Shown here piece by piece: positions 1 to 7,800 of a DNA stretch of 9,217 nt. The notes under the pieces are model-generated. The model was not told the DNA's origin. It did not search any database and worked only from the letters and a program-made list of their open reading frames with translations. This stretch comes from Clostridiaceae bacterium (GTDB taxonomy: Bacteria > Bacillota > Clostridia > Oscillospirales > Acutalibacteraceae): positions 1-9,217 of the forward strand of contig CAJGCX010000069.1 of NCBI GenBank assembly GCA_904501895.1, given 5' to 3'. The position numbers were made by a program, and so were the translations under genes. The number at the start of each line of letters is the position of its first letter. Within the stretch, counting starts at the first letter, position 1.

Positions 1-368
1 GCAGATGATGCAACAGCCTTACATTCACCGTATTTCTGTGCTTCCTGATAAGCCTTCTTTGCCCACTGACCTGTAATAACGAAGTCAGCCTTACCATTCT
101 TATTCATAAAGTTAAGTGGAATAGCAGCAAACTGTGTTGAAGCACCTCCCTGTAAGAACAATACCTTATAATTATCAGGAATATTCATAAGCTCACGAAG
201 AAGCTGTTCAGCACCCTTGATGATTGAGTCATAAACCTTTGAACGGTGACTCATTTCCATAACTGACTGTCCGCTACCTTCATAATCAAGCATTTCTGCA
301 GCTGCCTTTTTCAAAACTTCCTCAGGGAGCATTGAAGGACCTGCTGAAAAATTGTAAACTCTTGCCAT
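1..368 (-). CDS. serC: Phosphoserine aminotransferase, N-terminal part (runs off the left edge)
   Basis: SerC is a PLP enzyme that converts 3-phosphohydroxypyruvate and glutamate to phosphoserine and 2-oxoglutarate, in cytoplasmic serine synthesis. The reverse strand reads from an ATG at 368-366 for 122 intact codons to the window edge. It starts MARVYNFSAGPSMLP, the usual SerC opening. The substrate-binding His41-Arg42 pair lies in EMSHRSK (38-44), the PLP-phosphate loop is LQGGAST (72-78), and Trp102, which stacks on the PLP ring in known SerC structures, is in TGQW (99-102). The PLP-binding lysine (near residue 195 in the family) and roughly two thirds of the protein lie outside the window. 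A GGAGG ribosome site (381-377) sits 8 bases before the ATG, which fixes the start. The gene is divergent from lon and has its own promoter. The family call is secure; only completeness is unknown. Confidence 0.95.
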   Translation of the reverse strand, partial: MARVYNFSAGPSMLPEEVLKKAAAEMLDYEGSGQSVMEMSHRSKVYDSIIKGAEQLLRELMNIPDNYKVLFLQGGASTQFAAIPLNFMNKNGKADFVITGQWAKKAYQEAQKYGECKAVASS

Positions 369-406
369 AATAAAAACCTCCGAAAAGTTAAATTTACTTA
401 ATTTGT

Positions 407-540
407 TTTGTTAAAAATTAAAACATTGCTGAAATTATACCAAACTTATTATAAGAAAGTCAATAGATTGACATAAAATTAACAAAGAATTATTAAAATT
501 TATCGTGAAAAGCGCCAAACTTGTTCATGTTTTTAACAAA
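407..540. repeat. 11-base inverted repeat TTTTTAACAAA (407-417 and 530-540), with a third shorter copy
   Basis: TTTTTAACAAA reads on the plus strand at 530-540 and on the minus strand at 417-407, both perfect. A shorter copy, TTAACAAAG, lies on the plus strand at 479-487 and matches 533-541. The minus-strand copy falls in the predicted serC leader. The other two lie between the two promoters. They may be regulator binding sites, or chance in very AT-rich DNA; the repeat itself is directly visible, its function is not. Confidence 0.4.
434..463 (-). promoter_or_regulatory. Sigma-A promoter for serC
   Basis: On the minus strand a -35 box TTGACT (463-458) and a perfect -10 box TATAAT (439-434) are separated by 18 bases. 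Transcription would start near 427 and give a leader of about 60 bases before the serC ATG. A second TATAAT on the same strand (453-448) has no good -35 partner and is less likely. Seen in sequence; promoter use is inferred. Confidence 0.75.
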
Positions 541-583
541 GTCACATTTGAATGAATAATTTTTAAAAATTTTCTGTTATTTC

Positions 584-612
584 TTGCAGTTATTTGTATT
601 TTATTATATAAT
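584..612 (+). promoter_or_regulatory. Sigma-A promoter for the lon-engB-lysA-dnaE cluster
   Basis: A -35 box TTGCAG (584-589), a 17-base spacer and a perfect -10 box TATAAT (607-612) give a near-consensus vegetative promoter. Transcription would start near 619, leaving a leader of about 25 bases. No other obvious promoter lies ahead of the next three genes, so it probably drives the whole cluster. Confidence 0.8.
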
Positions 613-625
613 ATAAGTTCATAAT

Positions 626-630
626 AGGAG
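626..630 (+). promoter_or_regulatory. Ribosome binding site that decides the lon start
   Basis: AGGAG (626-630) is the only good ribosome site near the start of lon. An in-frame GTG begins on its last base (630), so the ribosome could not use this site to start there. The first usable start is the ATG at 645, with 14 bases between, which is longer than the usual 5-9. This longer spacing may lower translation somewhat. Confidence 0.65.
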
Positions 631-644
631 TGATATATTCAAAA

Positions 645-2996
645 ATGGAAAACACTAATAAATTATTCAATGAATTTAACGAAAAATCATTTTCAATGCC
701 AATGGTTGCTCTTCGTGGACTTGTTGTATTCCCTGAAATGACCTTGCATTTTGATGTGGGCAGACCAAAGTCAGTAAAAGCAGTCAGAAGCGCAATGGAA
801 AAGAAAACTAATATTTTTCTTGCAGCCCAGATGGACCTTGAATGTGACGACCCAAGATATGATGATATTTACGGCTCAGGTGTGGTTTGCGAAATCAAGC
901 AGGTTATGAAGCTTCCTGGTACAGATACACTTCGAGTTGTGGTTTACGGACTTTATCGTGCAGAGCTTTTACATATCAATTCCGCAAATCCGTATTTGTC
1001 AGCAGTTGTACGTCGTATTGAAACTGAAAAGGTAAGTCCTGAAAATGCAAAATATGAGGAAGCGCTTGTTCGTAACCTTGTGGGAATTTTTGAGGATTAT
1101 GCATATTTCGTTCCAAAGCTTCCGTCAGATATTGTAATCGGCGTTTCTGTCCGTAAGGAAGCAGGTGAGATTACCGACTACATACTCTCAAATATTCCAC
1201 TTGAATATTCTGTTAAACAGAGTCTTCTTGATGAACTGAATCCTTTAAAACGAGCAGAATCACTTTGCTTGATTCTTAAACGAGAAATTGAGCTTCTCAC
1301 TATTGAAGAGGAAATCAATGAGAAGGTTCAGGAGCAGATGGAAGAAAATCAGCGTGAATATTATCTTCGTGAGCAGATTAAGGCAATTTCAGAAGAGCTT
1401 AACGAGGGTGACGGTGCAATTTCTGAGTCTGAGGAATATAAGGAGCAAATCCGTGCTATAGGATTTTCAGAGGATATAGAAAGAAAGCTCCTTCGTGAAT
1501 GTGACAGACTTATGAAAATGCAGTCCTCAAGTCCTGAATCTGCAGTTATAAGAAACTATCTTGATAAGGTGATTGCTCTTCCTTGGGGATATTGTACGGA
1601 AGAAAATCTCGATATAGAACATGCTGAAAGCGTTCTCGATATTGACCATTTCGGTTTAGCAGATGTTAAAGAGAGAATTATTGAATTTCTCGCTGTGCGA
1701 AAAATTAATCCTGATGTAAAGGGACAGATTATCTGTCTTGCAGGTCCTCCCGGAGTTGGTAAAACTTCAATTGCACGTTCACTTGCTAATGCAATCGGCA
1801 GAAGCTATGCACGAATTTCTCTCGGTGGTGTTCGTGATGAGGCAGATATCCGTGGTCACAGAAAGACTTATATCGGCTCAATGCCCGGCAGAATTATTGA
1901 GGCAATTGAGTCAGCGAAAAGCTCAAATCCGCTTATTCTCCTTGATGAGGTTGATAAGTTAGGCTCTGACCATCGTGGTGACCCATCATCAGCACTTCTT
2001 GAAGTTCTCGATGCAGAGCAGAATAGCTCATTCGTTGACCATTATCTTGAAATTCCTTATGATTTAAGTAAGGTGTTGTTTATAACAACTGCAAATGATA
2101 AGAGCAGAATTCCTGCACCATTACTTGACAGAATGGAAATCATTGATATTCCTGGTTATACCTACGAGGAAAAATTCAATATTGCTAAAAAGCATCTTGT
2201 ACCAAAGCAGATAACTGCAAATGGCCTTAAAAAGTCTTATGTTAAATTCACAGATAAAGCACTTAAGGCAATTATCAGTGGTTACACTAAGGAAGCAGGT
2301 GTCCGTGTACTTGAACGAACAATTGCAAAGGTGCTTCGAAAGATTGCAGTTGAATATGCAAAGGGCTTTAATGATAAAATCACAGTTAAGGATACTGAGC
2401 TTGAAGCATATTTAGGTCCTGTTAAATTCAAGCCTGATGAAAGCTCAAAGGTTGACCAGATTGGCGTTGTTAACGGACTTGCTTACACCTCCGTCGGTGG
2501 CACAATGCTTACTGTTGAGGTTGCAGTTATGGACGGTAAGGGTAATATTGAGCTTACTGGCTCATTAGGTGACGTAATAAAAGAGTCAGCCAAGGCAGCA
2601 ATCAGTTATATAAGAATGAATGCTGATAAATACAGAATTGATAAGGATTTTTATCAGAATAAGGATATTCATATTCATTTCCCTGAGGGTGCTGTGCCAA
2701 AGGACGGACCTTCAGCAGGTGTGACAATATTCACAGCACTTGTTTCTGCATTGTCAGGCTGTAAGGTTAAGTCAAGCGTTGCAATGACAGGTGAAATCAC
2801 AGTTACAGGTCGTGTGTTGCCAATTGGTGGCCTTCGTGAAAAGACAATGGCAGCCTTCGTTGAGGGTATTAAAACTGTTGTTGTACCTGAAGCAAACAGA
2901 AGTGACCTTGATAAGATAGACGATAAGGTAAAAGAAAAAATCAACTTTGTTTTTGCAAAAACAGGTGACGATGTGCTTAAGGTTGCACTTGTTTAA
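645..2996 (+). CDS. lon: ATP-dependent serine protease Lon (LonA type)
   Basis: Lon is a cytoplasmic hexameric AAA+ protease that unfolds and degrades misfolded and short-lived regulatory proteins. From the ATG at 645 it is 783 residues, full length for bacterial LonA. Domains in order: a LonN substrate-binding domain (about 15-205, with VALRGLVVFPEM near the start); a long charged coiled-coil segment (about 210-250); an AAA+ module with Walker A GPPGVGKT (367-374), Walker B ILLDE (acidic pair Asp434-Glu435), sensor-1/arginine-finger region (ANDKSRIPAPLLDR) and sensor 2 TKEAGVR (548-554); and the protease domain, with catalytic Ser690 in PKDGPSAG and Lys733 in LREK, 43 apart as in E. coli Lon (679 and 722). 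No transmembrane segment, so it is not LonB. An in-frame GTG at 630 would add five residues but overlaps the ribosome site. It is the first gene of the cluster and ends 12 bases before engB. Nothing is missing or broken. Confidence 0.97.
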   Translation: MENTNKLFNEFNEKSFSMPMVALRGLVVFPEMTLHFDVGRPKSVKAVRSAMEKKTNIFLAAQMDLECDDPRYDDIYGSGVVCEIKQVMKLPGTDTLRVVVYGLYRAELLHINSANPYLSAVVRRIETEKVSPENAKYEEALVRNLVGIFEDYAYFVPKLPSDIVIGVSVRKEAGEITDYILSNIPLEYSVKQSLLDELNPLKRAESLCLILKREIELLTIEEEINEKVQEQMEENQREYYLREQIKAISEELNEGDGAISESEEYKEQIRAIGFSEDIERKLLRECDRLMKMQSSSPESAVIRNYLDKVIALPWGYCTEENLDIEHAESVLDIDHFGLADVKERIIEFLAVRKINPDVKGQIICLAGPPGVGKTSIARSLANAIGRSYARISLGGVRDEADIRGHRKTYIGSMPGRIIEAIESAKSSNPLILLDEVDKLGSDHRGDPSSALLEVLDAEQNSSFVDHYLEIPYDLSKVLFITTANDKSRIPAPLLDRMEIIDIPGYTYEEKFNIAKKHLVPKQITANGLKKSYVKFTDKALKAIISGYTKEAGVRVLERTIAKVLRKIAVEYAKGFNDKITVKDTELEAYLGPVKFKPDESSKVDQIGVVNGLAYTSVGGTMLTVEVAVMDGKGNIELTGSLGDVIKESAKAAISYIRMNADKYRIDKDFYQNKDIHIHFPEGAVPKDGPSAGVTIFTALVSALSGCKVKSSVAMTGEITVTGRVLPIGGLREKTMAAFVEGIKTVVVPEANRSDLDKIDDKVKEKINFVFAKTGDDVLKVALV

Positions 2997-3008
2997 AAAG
3001 GAGAGTTT

Positions 3009-3596
3009 ATGAGATACGATAAAGCAGAATTCAAAGCAGCTTATGGTACATTCAGTCAGTTACCTGACTCCGATTTACCTGAAATTGCTTTTGCAGGCCG
3101 TTCAAATGTTGGTAAGAGCTCGTTGCTCAACAAATTATTCCAACGAAAAAACCTTGCAAGAGTAAGCTCAGTACCGGGTAAAACAATTACAATCAACTTC
3201 TATCAGGTTGATGAATACAACTTCGTTGATTTGCCGGGTTATGGTTATGCCAAGGTTGCTAAAACAGAAAAAGAACGTTGGGCAGAAATGATGGAAGGAT
3301 ACTTTAATTCCGACCGTAACATCAAGCTCGTTATACAGCTTGTTGATATGCGCCATCCACCAACAAAGGATGACCTTATGATGATGGAATTCTTACAGGC
3401 ATCAGGTTATGAGTTTATCGTTGTAATGACAAAGAGCGATAAGCTTAAAAAGAAGAAGGATTACAACGCAAGACTTGAGGGCTCAAAGCAGGAAATGAGC
3501 TTTGTGCCACCTGAAAGAATTATTCCTTTCTCCTCTGAAAACGGAGAAGGACTTGAAACAGTTAAAAAATATATTGAAGAATATTTAGGAGAATAA
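3009..3596 (+). CDS. engB: Ribosome biogenesis GTP-binding protein EngB (YsxC/YihA)
   Basis: EngB is a small TRAFAC-class GTPase needed for late assembly of the 50S ribosomal subunit; it is essential in many bacteria, including Bacillus subtilis where it is called YsxC. The 195 residues match the usual family length. The GTPase motifs are all present in order: G1 GRSNVGKS (30-37), the family-typical segment VSSVPGKTITINFY with the G2 threonine (52-65), G3 DLPGYGYA (74-81), G4 TKSD (142-145) and a G5-like SSE (176-178). The ATG at 3009 follows AGGAG (2999-3003) by 5 bases. It lies 12 bases after lon, an order also known from other Firmicutes including B. subtilis, and only 2 bases before the next gene, whose ribosome site lies within its last codons. 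That arrangement suggests translational coupling. It is intact and unremarkable. Confidence 0.96.
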   Translation: MRYDKAEFKAAYGTFSQLPDSDLPEIAFAGRSNVGKSSLLNKLFQRKNLARVSSVPGKTITINFYQVDEYNFVDLPGYGYAKVAKTEKERWAEMMEGYFNSDRNIKLVIQLVDMRHPPTKDDLMMMEFLQASGYEFIVVMTKSDKLKKKKDYNARLEGSKQEMSFVPPERIIPFSSENGEGLETVKKYIEEYLGE

Positions 3597-3598
3597 AA

Positions 3599-4870
3599 AT
3601 GAGCAAGGTACCATTTACAACAAAAGAAAAGTTAGAAGAAATCGCAAAGGTTTATCCAACACCTTTCCACCTTTATGATGAAGCAGGAATCCGTAGAAAT
3701 GCTGAAAACCTTAAGAAGGCATTTGCTTGGAATAAGGGCTTCAAGGAATATTTCGCAGTTAAGGCTACTCCAAACCCATTCCTTATTAACATTTTAAGAG
3801 AATATGGCTGTGGTTGTGACTGCTCATCAGTTACTGAGCTTATGCTTTCAAAGGCAATCGGTGCAGTTGGTGACGATATTATGTTCTCATCAAACGATAC
3901 ACCACCTGCAGAATTCAAGTATGCAGACGATTTAGGTGCAATCATCAACCTTGACGATATTACACACATTGACATTCTTGAAAAGACATTAGGTTATCTT
4001 CCAAAGAAGCTTTCTTGCCGTTATAATCCGGGTGGATATTTCTCAATCGCAAATAACATTATGGACAACCCTGGTGACGCAAAATACGGTATGACAACAG
4101 AACAGCTTTTTGAAGCATTTAAGATTATGAAGTCAAAGGGCGTTGAGGAATTCGGTATCCACGCTTTCCTTGCAAGTAACACAGTTACAAATGAGTATTA
4201 TCCAACACTTGCAAAGACTCTTTTTGAGGTTGCAGTAAAGCTTAAGGAAGAAACAGGTGCTCATATTAAATTCATCAACCTTTCAGGTGGTATCGGTATC
4301 CCATATCGTCCTGAGCAGGAGGGCAACGACATCTTCGCAATCGGTGCAGGTGTTGAAAAGGTATATAACGAGGTTCTTGTACCTGCAGGTATGGACGATG
4401 TTGCAATCTATACAGAGCTTGGTAGATTTATGTTAGCTCCTTACGGTGCACTTGTAACTCGTGCAATCAACGAAAAGCATACACATAAGGAATATATCGG
4501 TGTTGATGCTTGTGCAGTTAACCTTATGAGACCTGCTATTTACGGTGCATACCACCACATTACAGTTATGGGTAAGGAAAATGAGCTTTGCGATTATAAA
4601 TATGATGTAACAGGCTCACTTTGTGAAAACTGTGACAAATTTGCAATCGACAGAATGTTACCAAAAATCGATATGGGTGATTTGCTCTTTATCCACGATA
4701 CAGGTGCTCACGGCTTTGCTATGGGTTATAACTATAACGGTAAGCTTAAGTCTGCAGAAATCCTTCTTAAGGAAGACGGAAGCTTCCAGATGATTCGTCG
4801 TGCAGAAACTCCTGCTGACTACTTTGCAACATTCGATTGCTTTGATTTTTACAAAAAGGTTACTGAATAA
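3599..4870 (+). CDS. lysA: Diaminopimelate decarboxylase family protein (LysA-like, fold-type III PLP enzyme)
   Basis: The most likely role is decarboxylation of meso-diaminopimelate to L-lysine, in the cytoplasm. The 423 residues match LysA length. Visible motifs: AVKAT with the PLP lysine Lys55; KYG (162-164); GIH with His188 expected to stack on PLP; the glycine loop GGIGIPY (230-236); ELGR (273-276); RPAIYGAYH (311-319); the cross-subunit catalytic element CENCD (342-346, Cys342 and Glu343); and GYNYNG (376-381, Tyr377 near the PLP phosphate). Several of these differ from textbook LysA: ELGR for EPGR, HAFLASN for H-HIGSQ, GAHGFAMGYN for GAYG-MSSNYN. It may therefore belong to a divergent LysA subfamily, and a related decarboxylase such as carboxynorspermidine decarboxylase is a weaker alternative. 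The start is set by AGGAG (3587-3591), 7 bases upstream. It sits 2 bases after engB and 11 before dnaE. No other lysine gene is visible here. Confidence 0.85.
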   Translation: MSKVPFTTKEKLEEIAKVYPTPFHLYDEAGIRRNAENLKKAFAWNKGFKEYFAVKATPNPFLINILREYGCGCDCSSVTELMLSKAIGAVGDDIMFSSNDTPPAEFKYADDLGAIINLDDITHIDILEKTLGYLPKKLSCRYNPGGYFSIANNIMDNPGDAKYGMTTEQLFEAFKIMKSKGVEEFGIHAFLASNTVTNEYYPTLAKTLFEVAVKLKEETGAHIKFINLSGGIGIPYRPEQEGNDIFAIGAGVEKVYNEVLVPAGMDDVAIYTELGRFMLAPYGALVTRAINEKHTHKEYIGVDACAVNLMRPAIYGAYHHITVMGKENELCDYKYDVTGSLCENCDKFAIDRMLPKIDMGDLLFIHDTGAHGFAMGYNYNGKLKSAEILLKEDGSFQMIRRAETPADYFATFDCFDFYKKVTE

Positions 4871-4881
4871 GAGGTAATAAT

Positions 4882-7800
4882 ATGTCCTTCGTTCATTTAC
4901 ATGTCCATACAGAATATAGCTTGCTTGACGGAGCTTGTCGTTTAGACAGGCTTTGTTCTGCTGCAAAGGAACGAGGACAGACTGCTCTTGCGATTACTGA
5001 CCACGGTAATTTGTTCGGTGCTGTTGATTTTTATAAAACTGCCAAAAAGCATGGAATTAAGCCAATTATCGGCTGTGAGGTCTATGTGGCAAGTCGTTCA
5101 CGCTTTGACAAGGTGCACGGAATTGACTCTAACCGTCATCATCTCGTTTTACTTTGTAAAAATGAAACAGGCTATAAAAATCTTATAAAGCTTGTTTCTT
5201 CAGCGTGGGTCGACGGCTTTTATACAAAGCCTCGAATTGACCGTGAATTACTCCAGAAGCACCACGAGGGACTTGTTGCACTTTCAGCTTGTCTTGCAGG
5301 TGAAATTCCGAAATATATTGCCAATGGTGAGTATTTAAAAGCAAAGGAAACTGCACTTTGGTATTCTGCACTCTTTGGTGAGGGTAATTACTACCTTGAA
5401 ATGCAGAATCACGGTATTCCTGAGCAGTTAATTGTAAATGACGGTATAATCCGACTTTCAAATGAAACGGGTATTCCTCTTGTTGCTACAAATGACGTGC
5501 ATTACGTAAATAAAGAGGATGCATATATTCAGAAAATCCTCATTTGTATCGCAACTAACCATACAATTGACGAGGAAAATTCACTTGAATTTGAAAGTGA
5601 CAATTTCTATCTTAAAACTGAAAATGAAATGAGAGAGTTATTCTCAAAAACACAGGAGGCAATTGATAATACACAAAAAATAGCCGATATGTGTAACTTT
5701 GACTTTGAATTCGGTAACACAAAATTGCCTAATTTCACAGTCCCTGAGGGCTATTCTCATTATGACTACTTCAGAATGAAATGCTATGAGGGATTACACA
5801 AGAGATATGGTGATAATCCTGACAAATTATATATTGAAAGACTTGAATATGAGCTTTCAGTTATAAGCAATATGGGTTATGTTGACTATTTCCTGATAGT
5901 TGCTGACTTTATTCAGTATGCCCGTGACCACGGTATTCCTGTTGGTCCCGGTAGAGGTTCAGGTGCAGGTAGTATCTGTGCCTACTGTATGGGAATTACA
6001 AATATTGACCCTATAAAATATAATCTTATTTTCGAACGATTCTTAAATCCTGACAGAGTCAGTATGCCGGATATTGACGTTGACTTCTGTTACGAAAGGC
6101 GTCAGGAGGTAATTGAATACGTTATCGATAAATATGGCTCTGACCACGTTGCGCAGATTATAACCTTCGGTACAATGGCTGCTCGTGCAGCACTTCGTGA
6201 TGTGGGTAGGGCGATGGGGCTTCCTTATGCAACTGTTGATAATGTAGCAAAGAAAATTCCGAGAGCTTTGGGAATCACTATTGAAAAAGCACTGGCTGAA
6301 AGCGAAGAGCTTAAAGCCCTATATGACAGTGATGAGCAGATAAAAAGCTTAATTGACACTGCAAAGAGCGTTGAGGGTATGCCTCGAAATTCTTCAACTC
6401 ACGCAGCAGGTATTGTTATTACCGACAGACCTGTAAGTGACTATGTACCACTTTCCTGTAATGATGAGTCTATTGTAACTCAGTTTACAATGACTACTAT
6501 CGAAGAGCTCGGACTCCTGAAAATGGACTTTCTGGGACTCCGTACATTAACTGTTATTAACGATTGTGTCAAAATGGTTCAAAGGAAGAATCCGGACTTT
6601 GATATTGATAACATTTCTTATGACGATAAAAATGTCTATTCACTTTTTACAAACGGACAGACAGACGGTGTTTTCCAATGTGAATCAAGTGGTATGAGAA
6701 GTGTGTTTATGCGACTCAAGCCTACAAATCTTGAGGATATTATTGCTGTTATTTCTCTTTATCGACCAGGTCCTATGGACTCAATTGACACATATATTCA
6801 GAACAGACATAACCCTGAATATATCCGTTATAAAACACCAATGCTTCGTGATATTCTTGATGTTACATACGGTTGTATGGTCTATCAGGAACAGGTGATG
6901 CAGATTTTCCGTTCCTTGGCAGGATATTCCCTTGGTCGTGCTGATATTGTCCGTCGTGCAATGTCAAAGAAAAAGCATAAGGTTATGGAAGAGGAAAGAA
7001 CATTCTTCCTTGAGGGTTGTCTTAAAAACGGAATTGAAAATAAGGTTGCAAACGAGATTTTTGATGATATGTCATCATTCGCTTCTTATGCCTTTAATAA
7101 ATCTCACGCTGCAGCATACGCTGTTGTTGCATACAGAACAGCATATTTAAAATACTATTATCCAAGTGAATTTATGGCATCACTTCTCACAAGTGTCCTT
7201 GATAATTCAACAAAAATTGCTGACTACATTCAGTCCTGCAAAAATAACGGCTTGAAAATTCTTCCACCAAACGTAAATGTTAGTAACAAGACCTTTACTG
7301 TAAGTGAAGAAAATAACCAGACTGTTATGTTTGGACTCCTTGCTATTAAGAATTTAGGTCACGATTATATTGATACTATAATCAATGAAAGAAGATTGAA
7401 TGGTAAATACACCTCATTCTATTCCTTCTGTAAACGTACTCACGGCAAAGGCTTTAACCGTCGTGCAGTTGAAGGTCTTATTAAGAGTGGTGCGCTTGAC
7501 GGTCTGGGAAGTAATCGTCAGGAAATGCTCATAAATCTTCCTGATATTATCGACGACCTTGATTCATCAAGACGAAGAAACCTTGAAGGACAAATCGGCT
7601 TCTTCGATATTATGAATACAACCTCAAGTACAGAATTCGTAATGAAAAAAATGGATGAATTCCCATCACAAACACTTCTTCTGATGGAAAAGGAAACAAC
7701 AGGACTGTATATTTCCTCTCATCCTATGGAGCAGTATAAGGAGCTTGAATTAAGGCTTAAATGTGACGATATCGGTGAAATTCTTTCATCTGATAATGAT

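Larger units (their letters stand above)
369..644. other. Divergent AT-rich intergenic region between serC and lon
   Basis: These 276 bases hold no supportable gene. They carry the serC ribosome site (377-381), the serC promoter (434-463), the lon promoter (584-612) and the lon ribosome site (626-630). Between the two promoters is AT-rich DNA with a short perfect palindrome (AATTTTTAAAAATT, about 558-571) and repeats of TTAACAAA. I found no CIRCE operator (TTAGCACTC-N9-GAGTGCTAA) and no CtsR heptad repeat, so heat-shock control of lon by HrcA or CtsR is not supported here. No riboswitch-like structure or terminator stands out. Confidence 0.7.

Noticed and set aside
519..542. Imperfect inverted repeat ACTTGTT / AACAAAGT
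   Set aside because: The arms differ by one inserted base and the stem is AT-rich; too weak to call as an operator or hairpin.
558..571. Perfect palindrome AATTTTTAAAAATT upstream of the lon promoter
   Set aside because: It is made only of A and T in very AT-rich DNA, so chance is likely; it has no GC stem and is not a terminator.
2675..2944. Minus-strand open frame of 89 codons inside lon
   Set aside because: It lies opposite the conserved Lon protease domain, matches no family I recognise and is a shadow of the real gene.
3673..3975. Minus-strand open frame of 100 codons inside lysA
   Set aside because: It lies opposite the conserved PLP-lysine region of lysA, has no ribosome site I can support and no recognisable domain.
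4658..4966. Minus-strand open frame of 102 codons across the lysA-dnaE junction
   Set aside because: It overlaps the conserved C terminus of lysA and the PHP start of dnaE, has no recognisable motif and would run against the operon.
5183..5461. Minus-strand open frame of 92 codons inside dnaE
   Set aside because: It lies opposite the conserved PHP domain, has no ribosome site that I can support and no recognisable motif.
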